From assembly GCA_028709785.1 (NCBI GenBank), contig JAQUTK010000003.1, positions 133,607 to 197,606 of the forward strand: 64,000 nucleotides of DNA. Reading direction: 5' to 3'. The number at the start of each line of letters is the position of its first letter. The stretch's first letter is position 1. The notes beneath the pieces were generated by a model. The model was not told the origin of the DNA. It saw nothing but the letters and a program-made list of their open reading frames with translations, and did no database searches. Below, piece after piece: positions 26,240-32,747 of the stretch. The DNA comes from Bacteroidales bacterium. GTDB lineage: Bacteria; Bacteroidota; Bacteroidia; Bacteroidales; JAQUTK01. The translations under genes were made by a program, and so were the position numbers.

Positions 26240-27895
26240 ATGAAGATAAGCAAACGATTGGCCGGAATAGCCATTTGCGGATTTACCGTGCTGGCTTTGG
26301 CAAGCTTTGCCGGAGACAGAAAGAATTTCGAGATTTCCAAAAACATGGATATATTCAGCTCTATCTACAAGGAGCTGAATCAGTTTTATGTCGATTCTAT
26401 TGTTCCGGAAAAGACGATCCGGATAGCCATTGATTCTATGTTGGCAAGTCTGGATCCCTATACCGAATATATCCCCGAATCAGAAGGAGGCGATCTTAAG
26501 TTTCTGGCTACCGGAGAATACGGAGGAATCGGTTCGGTCATCTCTTATCGTACACGCGACAAACGGATCATCATCAATGAACCCTATGAAGGTCAGCCGG
26601 CGGACAAAGCCGGATTGAAAGCCGGAGATGCCCTGGTCGAGATCAATGGTGTAGATCTGAGAACAAAAACGACAACCGAAGCCAGCGAACTGCTGAAAGG
26701 GGAAGTCGGTACAAAGGTCAAACTGAAGGTGGAACGCGCGGAGTCTGATAAACCACTTGTTTTTGAGGTGGAGCGTAAAAAGATTCAATACAATCCGGTT
26801 GCCTATTATGGAACGGTAGGCAAATCGACAGGATATATCTATCTCTCAACCTTCAACGGAAAGACCTCTTCAGAGGTGAAAAAAGCATTTGAAGATCTGA
26901 AGAGCAAAGGTGTCACCTCGTTGGTGCTGGACCTCCGTGGCAATACCGGAGGTTTGCTGGAGGAGGCTGTTCAGGTGGTCAACCTTTTTGTTCCCCGCGG
27001 ACAAGAGGTGCTTTCTACCAAAGGAAAAATCAAACAGTGGGATCGTGTCTATCGTACAACCCAGTCTCCTGTAGATGCTAACATCCCTTTGGCCGTACTG
27101 GTGAATGACGAGTCGGCTTCCGCTTCCGAAATAGTGGCGGGTGCGCTGCAGGACATGGATCGGGCTGTCATTGTCGGTATGCGTACTTATGGAAAAGGAC
27201 TGGTGCAGTCGGTGCGGACTCTTCCCTATAACGGACAACTCAAGCTGACGACAGCGAAATATTATATCCCTTCAGGCCGATGTATCCAGGAGATCGATTA
27301 TTCGCACCGCAAAGCAAACGGAGGAGCACCCCGGATTGCCGATTCACTGACAACGAAGTTTCGCACCAGTCACGAACGGATCGTCCGCGATGGGGGAGGC
27401 GTCATGCCGGACTTTGTCAACGAACCGGATAAGATGCGTACCATTTCCTATTACCTGTTGAGAGACGGACATCTTCTGGATTATGCCGCCTACTATCTGC
27501 GTCATCACTCCTCCATAGCTGCTGCCGATCAGTTTGCTCTGAACGAGGAAGAATACGCCGATTTTGGCAAGTATCTGCATGAGCAGAAGTTTACGTATGA
27601 GAAACAGTCTGTGAAACTGCTCAAAGAGTTGAAACAGGTTTCTGATTTTGAAGGATATTCCGAAGAGGCAAAAGAGGCATTGAAATCATTGGAAACTGCG
27701 TTCTCAAACGATCTGGACAAGGATCTTCAGGAGTTCAAGCCGGAGATCAAAGAACTACTGGAAGCAGAAATTGTCAAACAGTATCACTATCAGAAAGGTG
27801 TGGTGATCTACTCCCTCAGGAAAGACAAGGATCTTAAGAAGGCGTTGGAAGTGCTGGATGATCCGGCGCTCTATAAGAAGACCTTAAACATATAA
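26240..27895 (+). CDS. S41 family carboxy-terminal processing protease
   Basis: The ATG at 26240 gives 551 residues and lies nine bases after AGGAG. The ATG at 26231 is also possible but sits one base from that ribosome site and overlaps the previous stop. Features in order are an N-terminal signal or anchor (IAICGFTVLALASFAG) and an S41 N-terminal helical region. A PDZ domain follows (about 85-170, GIGSVISYRTRDKRIII, GDALVEINGV). The catalytic core then has NDESASASE (serine) and YGKGLVQ (lysine). The C-terminal 180 residues are helical and charged. These periplasmic proteases trim proteins from their C-termini. A strong terminator follows immediately. Confidence 0.93.
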   Translation: MKISKRLAGIAICGFTVLALASFAGDRKNFEISKNMDIFSSIYKELNQFYVDSIVPEKTIRIAIDSMLASLDPYTEYIPESEGGDLKFLATGEYGGIGSVISYRTRDKRIIINEPYEGQPADKAGLKAGDALVEINGVDLRTKTTTEASELLKGEVGTKVKLKVERAESDKPLVFEVERKKIQYNPVAYYGTVGKSTGYIYLSTFNGKTSSEVKKAFEDLKSKGVTSLVLDLRGNTGGLLEEAVQVVNLFVPRGQEVLSTKGKIKQWDRVYRTTQSPVDANIPLAVLVNDESASASEIVAGALQDMDRAVIVGMRTYGKGLVQSVRTLPYNGQLKLTTAKYYIPSGRCIQEIDYSHRKANGGAPRIADSLTTKFRTSHERIVRDGGGVMPDFVNEPDKMRTISYYLLRDGHLLDYAAYYLRHHSSIAAADQFALNEEEYADFGKYLHEQKFTYEKQSVKLLKELKQVSDFEGYSEEAKEALKSLETAFSNDLDKDLQEFKPEIKELLEAEIVKQYHYQKGVVIYSLRKDKDLKKALEVLDDPALYKKTLNI

Positions 27896-27940
27896 AAAAG
27901 AAGAAGAGGATGACCGGTCAGTCATCCTCTTCTTCTTTTT
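27895..27940. terminator. bidirectional terminator after the S41 protease gene
   Basis: A perfect 20-bp stem of AAAAAGAAGAAGAGGATGAC with a six-base loop ends in T runs on both strands. It lies between the convergent protease gene and gltA-like gene. Confidence 0.92.
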
Positions 27941-27959
27941 ATCAAAATACGTATGGATG

Positions 27960-29429
27960 TTATTGATGCAGATACTCGTCCATCGAAGCAGCCGCTTTCC
28001 GTCCGTCTCCCATGGCGAGAATCACCGTCGCGCCACCACGTACAATATCGCCACCTGCATAAACGCCGGGGATAGAAGAACTCATTGAATCTTCGTTGAC
28101 AATGATCGTTCCCTTCCGGCTGATGTTCAACCCCTGGATATTCTCCGGAACCAGTGGATTGGGGGAAACACCAATGCTGACGATTACTTCGTCCACATCG
28201 ATCGTCTCAATTGCTCCAGGGATCTCTACCGGACTTCTTCTGCCCGAAGCATCCGGTTCGCCCAAGGCCATCTTTTGTAATCTCATCTGGCGTACATGCC
28301 CTTTCTCATCACCGATGTATTCGATCGGGTTGTGCAGAGTCATAAACTCAACACCCTCTTCTTTGGCATGTTTCACCTCTTCGATACGAGCCGGCATCTC
28401 TTCTTCAGAGCGGCGATAGACAATCATCGCTCTTTCAGCTCCCAGACGGCGTGCCGTACGCACCGAGTCCATCGCGGTATTACCTCCACCGATGATAGCC
28501 ACATTTTTCCCGATCAATACAGGAGTGTCGGAAGCCGGGTTGGCAGCATCCATCAGGTTGACGCGTGTCAGATATTCATTGGACGACATGACACCGATCA
28601 GGTTCTCTCCGGGGATATCCATGAATCGGGGCAAACCGGCTCCACTTCCAACGAAGATACCCTTAAAATCCTCTTCTTTCAGGTCGTCATAGGAAATAGT
28701 CTTTCCGACGATACAGTTTGTGAAAAACTTAACGCCCATGCTCTTCAGGTTCTCGATCTCCACATCCACAATATGGTTGGGCAGACGAAACTCCGGAATT
28801 CCATATTTCAAGACACCACCGATCTGGTGCAATGCTTCAAAGACAGTCACGTCATAACCCATTTTAGCCATATCGCCGGCAAAAGAAAGACCTGCAGGTC
28901 CCGAGCCGATCACGGCGATCTTCAGTCCATTTGCCGGAGCAACCGCCGGAACAGACATCTTTCCGCTTTCCCGCTCGTAATCCGCGGCAAAACGTTCCAG
29001 ATAACCGATGGCTACCGATTCTTTACCGAGTTTCTTTGTATATATACACTGTGACTCGCACTGTTTTTCCTGAGGACATACCCGTCCGCATACGGCCGGA
29101 AGAGCACTTGTTTCTTTCAGCGCCTTGGCAGCTTCAAGAATCTCTCCTCTTTCTATGTTCTTGACAAACTTCGGGATATTGATTTCCACCGGGCATCCGG
29201 TGATACATCCGGGATTCGGACAATCCAGACAGCGTTGCGCCTCTGTCATTGCCTCTTCCAACGTCAATCCGAGATTTACCTCTTTGTTGTTATGACTCCG
29301 TATTTCCGGATCCTGCTCATGCATCTTCACGCGTTGCAGATCCGTACGCTCTTTCGCCTTTTTACCTTTGCGTAGTTCTTCGCGCCAGGTTTCGTCGCGT
29401 TCCGCTTTCAATATTTCTTCTTTTGTCAT
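27960..29429 (-). CDS. gltA: NADPH-dependent glutamate synthase small-subunit-like flavoprotein (NfnB/SudA type)
   Basis: The ATG at 29429 gives 489 residues and a four-base gap to the upstream gene; a longer frame uses GTG inside that gene. An N-terminal [4Fe-4S] region has CLDCPNPGC...CPVEINIP and CGRVCPQEKQCESQC. The first dinucleotide fold binds FAD (IGSGPAGLSFAGDMA) and the second NADPH (IIGGGNTAMDSVRTARR). Its partner encoded just upstream is a ferredoxin-NADP reductase alpha subunit. That pairing makes it more likely to be NfnB/SudA of an electron-bifurcating transhydrogenase-like complex than the beta subunit of glutamate synthase, because no large GltB lies nearby. Confidence 0.92.
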   Translation of the reverse strand: MTKEEILKAERDETWREELRKGKKAKERTDLQRVKMHEQDPEIRSHNNKEVNLGLTLEEAMTEAQRCLDCPNPGCITGCPVEINIPKFVKNIERGEILEAAKALKETSALPAVCGRVCPQEKQCESQCIYTKKLGKESVAIGYLERFAADYERESGKMSVPAVAPANGLKIAVIGSGPAGLSFAGDMAKMGYDVTVFEALHQIGGVLKYGIPEFRLPNHIVDVEIENLKSMGVKFFTNCIVGKTISYDDLKEEDFKGIFVGSGAGLPRFMDIPGENLIGVMSSNEYLTRVNLMDAANPASDTPVLIGKNVAIIGGGNTAMDSVRTARRLGAERAMIVYRRSEEEMPARIEEVKHAKEEGVEFMTLHNPIEYIGDEKGHVRQMRLQKMALGEPDASGRRSPVEIPGAIETIDVDEVIVSIGVSPNPLVPENIQGLNISRKGTIIVNEDSMSSSIPGVYAGGDIVRGGATVILAMGDGRKAAASMDEYLHQ

Positions 29430-29433
29430 CGTT

Positions 29434-30252
29434 TCAGTGCGTTGGCTTGTTCTTTTCCACTTGTTCTTCCTCTTTATAAGCACCCAGTCTCATCAGCATC
29501 TCATCAAAGTTTACTTCGTGCGCGTCAAATTCGGGTCCGTCCACACAGACAAACCGGGTTTTCCCTCCGACGGTGATACGGCAGGCGCCACACATTCCGG
29601 TGCCATCCACCATGATCGTGTTCAGAGAAGCTACTGTCGGAACATTGTATTTCTTTGTCAATAAGGAAACAAACTTCATCATGATGGCCGGACCAATCGT
29701 CACAACCAGATCCACCTTTTCCCGATTGATGATCTCTTCAACACCATTTATGATCAATCCTTTTTTACCATACGAGCCATCGTCTGTCATTACTACAACT
29801 TCATCCGAAAATTCGCGCATCTTATCTTCAAGAATGACCAGATCCTTCGTACGGGCAGCCAGAACCGTGATGACTCTGTTTCCCGCTTTTTTGTATGCCT
29901 CGGCAATCGGAAGCATCGGAGCAACTCCAACACCACCACCGGCACAAATGACAGTACCTACTTTTTCGATATGCGTCGGTTTGCCGAGAGGGCCTACCAG
30001 ATCCGTAATATAATCACCTTCGTTTAATTCACACAATTTGCAGGAGGAGTGTCCTATCTTTTGTATGACCAGTGTAATCGTTCCTTTCTCCTTATCTGCA
30101 GACGCGATAGTGAGAGGAATTCTTTCTCCCAGTTCACCTACACGCAGTATGATGAAGTTTCCTGGTTTGCGCGAACGGGCAATAAGAGGCGCTTCCACCT
30201 CTAAAGCGACAACGTTCTCAGAGAAATACTCTTTTCTGATAATTTTATTCAT
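29434..30252 (-). CDS. ferredoxin-NADP reductase subunit alpha-like (NfnA/SudB type)
   Basis: A 272-residue protein of the ferredoxin-NADP reductase/dihydroorotate dehydrogenase electron-transfer family. The N-terminal FAD domain has the RIPLTIAS motif. The NAD(P) domain has GTVICAGGGVGVAPMLP. A C-terminal [2Fe-2S] site is GTGMCGACRITVGGKTRFVC, and the end reads GPEFDAHEVNFDE. It precedes the larger flavoprotein by four bases, in the order seen for NfnAB and SudBA. Such complexes couple NADPH, NADH and ferredoxin redox reactions in anaerobes. Confidence 0.92.
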   Translation of the reverse strand: MNKIIRKEYFSENVVALEVEAPLIARSRKPGNFIILRVGELGERIPLTIASADKEKGTITLVIQKIGHSSCKLCELNEGDYITDLVGPLGKPTHIEKVGTVICAGGGVGVAPMLPIAEAYKKAGNRVITVLAARTKDLVILEDKMREFSDEVVVMTDDGSYGKKGLIINGVEEIINREKVDLVVTIGPAIMMKFVSLLTKKYNVPTVASLNTIMVDGTGMCGACRITVGGKTRFVCVDGPEFDAHEVNFDEMLMRLGAYKEEEQVEKNKPTH

Positions 30253-30277
30253 TCTTGTATTGTTGTAAAAAGGAGCA

Positions 30278-30285
30278 CAAAAGTA
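30278..30285 (-). promoter_or_regulatory. predicted -7 box of the nfnAB-like operon
   Basis: The minus strand carries TACTTTTG, 25 bases before the ATG. ATTG (30306-30309) at 20 bases upstream is a partial match to the second box. Confidence 0.6.
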
Positions 30286-30450
30286 CTGTTTTTGTTTGTC
30301 AGAAACAATAGGTTGTTGAATATAGTTGCCAAATCGCTCTGATTTATATCTTTTTGATAGTTTGGTATTGATTTGACGAAAGACTATAAAAGAAAATAGC
30401 CATGCCTTAAATGTGCCTGGCCTATCCTAAACAACAAAATGAGGAAAGAA

Positions 30451-30483
30451 AAAGCCCTGTATCTGTATGGATAACAGGGCTTT
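30451..30483 (-). terminator. terminator of the tRNA-Gly/tRNA-Leu transcript
   Basis: A 10-bp stem (AAAGCCCTGT/ACAGGGCTTT) with a 13-base loop is followed on the minus strand by TTTTTCTTT. It lies 16 bases beyond tRNA-Leu. Confidence 0.85.
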
Positions 30484-30498
30484 GATATCTTTCCCGTG

Positions 30499-30582
30499 TA
30501 CTCGAAGCGGGACTTGAACCCGCACAGCTGCAATAGCCAAAGGATTTTAAGTCCTTCGTGTCTACCATTCCACCATTCGAGC
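30499..30582 (-). tRNA. tRNA-Leu (UAA)
   Basis: An 84-nt class II tRNA with a long variable arm. Acceptor GCTCGAA pairs with TTCGAGT, the anticodon arm AGGACTTAAAATCCT contains TAA, and the T-arm is GCGGGTTCAAGTCCCGC. It lies seven bases after tRNA-Gly. Confidence 0.96.
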
Positions 30583-30589
30583 GGACCAG

Positions 30590-30662
30590 AGCGAAAAACG
30601 GGACTCGAACCCGCGACCCTAACCTTGGCAAGGTTATGCTCTACCAACTGAGCTATTTTCGC
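30590..30662 (-). tRNA. tRNA-Gly (GCC)
   Basis: A 73-nt cloverleaf in which acceptor GCGAAAA pairs with TTTTCGC. The anticodon arm AACCTTGCCAAGGTT contains GCC and the T-arm is GCGGGTTCGAGTCCCGT. It is transcribed ahead of tRNA-Leu. Confidence 0.97.
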
Positions 30663-30673
30663 GATTGCGGATG

Positions 30674-30704
30674 CAAAGGTATGTGTTTTTTCTAATCCTC
30701 CAAA
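30674..30704 (-). promoter_or_regulatory. promoter of the tRNA-Gly/tRNA-Leu operon
   Basis: On the minus strand TTTG (30701-30704), 19 bases and TACCTTTG (30674-30681) match both boxes of the Bacteroidota promoter. The box ends 11 bases before the tRNA. Confidence 0.78.
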
Positions 30705-31215
30705 GAAAAACGGTTTTTTTTTGAGGTTTTATCTGCTAAAACTTCATTTTCTTTCCATACGTAGTATTGGGTACATCTTATACTTCATGCAGCTTACAGC
30801 GTCAGAGAGAGAGCTTATATGCTCATAATGAAACTTTTGTACCCTTCTGTTTTCTCCATTCGAACCGTATGTTCTTCCTCTTTCATCAAATAGTTTTTTC
30901 GGCTTCATCAAAATGTTTTTCCAAAGACTTCTAATAGTTTTAAGAGTCTTTTCCCTTACAGTGTTTGCGTGCGAGGAGATTTTATGCCGGTCTGTTGTTT
31001 TTTTGAATTTCGAATTTAAGTTCAGTAAAAAAGTATTGTTTTACTACACCCCTGCACCTTCGAGTAGTCTTCCAGCATACTGTATGGCATGTCAGTCTCG
31101 TCAAAAAAAACTTTCTCCCCAATTTTTGCATCCATTTTTATTTGCTAAAAGGGCCAAAAGGGGCCTTTTGTATACCATTCTTCATTACCGGGCAGCTAAT
31201 ATCCCCTTACTTTGC

Positions 31216-31263
31216 CGTCATTGCGCGCTTGACCATGTAGATTGCGGGCTTGCCCCGCAATCT
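31216..31263. repeat. REP-like palindromic repeat, one and a half copies
   Basis: CGTCATTGCGCGCTTGACC (31216-31234) is followed by ATTGCGGGCTTGCCCCGCAA and TCT (31241-31263). The second part matches the reverse complement of the element at 40447-40473 in 22 of 23 bases. The first part matches its other end in 18 of 19. Confidence 0.75.
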
Positions 31264-31370
31264 CTTCAATCCCCCTTTGTTGACAACTTCATACTTGCAA
31301 CTTTACAATAACAGGAGAACTAATTTGTCCAAGCCTGAAGATAAATCGAGGCGATATGTCAGTCTTTTTT

Positions 31371-31450
31371 ATTTCAAAGCACGAAACGATTATTCCAAAG
31401 CACGAAACGATTGTTTCGTGCTTTGGAATAACTATTCTGAAGTTCAGAAT
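31371..31450. repeat. tandem repeat plus perfect hairpin
   Basis: ATTTCAAAGCACGAAACGAT plus T (31371-31391) is repeated with one change at 31392-31412. The second copy forms a perfect 17-bp hairpin with 31413-31429 (GTTTCGTGCTTTGGAAT). A smaller palindrome, ATTCTGA-AGT-TCAGAAT, follows at 31434-31450. Confidence 0.85.
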
Positions 31451-31650
31451 GAACAATGCGTCTACAAGCGATAACTTTTGCATACTGATAGAGCAATCCT
31501 CTCTTCCTGACGGATTGCAAAAGATATCCTATGTTCCTATTCATGCGATCAGATCATTTTGTATGTGGCAGAATAATTCCTGTTGTTAATGAATAGGTAA
31601 AATAAAAATAAAAAAAAGGATAAATATAAACATTTTATTTGATAAGTTCG

Positions 31651-31658
31651 TATATTTG
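31651..31658 (+). promoter_or_regulatory. predicted -7 box before the T9SS-tail secreted protein gene
   Basis: TATATTTG fits TAnnTTTG and lies 50 bases before the ATG at 31709. No TTTG box is seen at the expected distance. Confidence 0.5.
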
Positions 31659-31708
31659 CAATAGTTCCTAATACGCATGAGTAAATCTCATCCTTAACTC
31701 TTACAATT

Positions 31709-32662
31709 ATGAAAAAACTGGTTATTCTTTCCATTAGCCTGTTGGTTGCATTGACAGCGCAGGCATTGAATTTTTCCGATGATAATGGTTTGTGGTACAC
31801 AACAAATGATAAATCAGAATACAAATACCAGCCATTTATTATGGATGGTACGTGCGAGTGGCAAAGTCTGGAGTGGCGGTTTGGGGTTGATAAACCGATC
31901 GTAAATCGTCGTGTGATAAGCAATGAAGATTCCGTTTTTCAGGGAAGGACGTATAAGATACTATTCGATTATCCTTCATGCACTACCGATGAAGAGGAAA
32001 AAGAATATGTCGGTCTTATACGGGAAGAGGATAAGAGGGTCTATTATGTAGGACGCAATTTTATAGGAGAATATTCGGATACGGAGATTTTACTTTATGA
32101 TTTTAATCTGAATGTTGGTGATATAATTAATTATCGTTGGGGCTCCTTTGAAGTATCGCGCATTGACACGGTTCAGAGTTTTGGTACCTGGCGCCGCATG
32201 TTTCATTTTGTTTACGCGAATGATCCTGAATATGAAGTTTTAGATTATGTATTGGAAGGCATAGGAACGGCTATTTTTCAGGGTATTGTTGATCCATTAA
32301 TGGAAATGCCTGAATGTTGCGATACCGAGATCCCTTGTGTAATACATGGGGATGAGATTCTTTATAAAGATAATACGAAGGTAGATTGTCCTTGTTCCAG
32401 CTTGAATAGCCTGCCTGACACAGAGGATCTGGCCCCGATGAGCTTCTATGTCCGTGACCGGCTGCTTTACATCCATTCACCGGGTCAGAGATATACGCAC
32501 TTGAAGGTTTATACGCCGGACGGAAAGTTGATTCAAAGTTTGATCCTCAATCAACAGACCGAAGAGATAACATCGTCATTGGAGGGGCTCACTCCGGGAA
32601 GTTACCTGTTTATCGTGGGTTCTCCCGAGAGTCAACAGTCGGGGCAATTTATTGTGCAATGA
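31709..32662 (+). CDS. secreted protein with T9SS-type C-terminal sorting domain
   Basis: A 317-residue protein with a signal peptide (ISLLVALTAQA). The central region, about residues 20-230, is not recognised; it is acidic and contains two cysteine pairs (PECCDTEIPC, VDCPCSS). The last 75 residues resemble a type A T9SS sorting domain: LLYIHSPGQRYTHLKVYTPD, then GKLIQSL, then LTPGSYLFIVGSP and a final FIVQ. Such tails direct export through the type IX system to the surface or medium. It is transcribed alone. Its stop codon abuts a relic of the lipoprotein gene found 3 kb away. Confidence 0.78.
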   Translation: MKKLVILSISLLVALTAQALNFSDDNGLWYTTNDKSEYKYQPFIMDGTCEWQSLEWRFGVDKPIVNRRVISNEDSVFQGRTYKILFDYPSCTTDEEEKEYVGLIREEDKRVYYVGRNFIGEYSDTEILLYDFNLNVGDIINYRWGSFEVSRIDTVQSFGTWRRMFHFVYANDPEYEVLDYVLEGIGTAIFQGIVDPLMEMPECCDTEIPCVIHGDEILYKDNTKVDCPCSSLNSLPDTEDLAPMSFYVRDRLLYIHSPGQRYTHLKVYTPDGKLIQSLILNQQTEEITSSLEGLTPGSYLFIVGSPESQQSGQFIVQ

Positions 32663-32735
32663 GGATTTCCTGATCGCCTAACCTGTAAGGGCTGGGTGTT
32701 AGAAACCGTGAGTCGATGCACTCCGACGTCAGATA
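32658..32735 (-). pseudogene. relic of the four-cysteine lipoprotein gene (35311-35802)
   Basis: This 78-bp stretch aligns without gaps to 35551-35628 at roughly 61 of 78 bases by hand count; the core 67 bases match at 53. On the minus strand it still reads in frame as YLTSECIDSRFLTPSPYRLG, against YLTLDRIDPRFPTISSYGLG at residues 59-78 of the intact protein. No start, signal peptide or cysteine motif remains. It overlaps the stop codon of the gene at 31709 and ends 12 bp before the LRR lipoprotein gene. Confidence 0.75.
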
Positions 32736-32747
32736 GATTGCCAGCCT

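Larger units (their letters stand above)
30705..31650. other. gene-poor intergenic region of about 0.95 kb with palindromes
   Basis: No credible protein gene was found. The longest open frame (30913-31311, plus strand) runs through a palindromic repeat, has unusual composition and no family features. The region holds two palindromic repeat clusters (31216-31263 and 31371-31450) and the short palindrome AAAAGGGGCCTTTT near 31155-31168. Nothing else was recognised. A small RNA cannot be excluded. Confidence 0.6.

Noticed and set aside
28296-29054. 252-codon frame antisense to the gltA-like gene
   Set aside because: The sense frame encodes a clear flavoprotein with intact motifs; the antisense frame is a by-product of codon bias.
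29430-29483. N-terminal extension of the gltA-like protein
   Set aside because: It starts with GTG, lies wholly inside the upstream gene and is not part of the normal family N-terminus.
30913-31311. 132-codon open frame in the gap after the tRNA genes
   Set aside because: It runs into the REP-like palindrome, has no ribosome site or family similarity I can see, and an unusual amino-acid mix.
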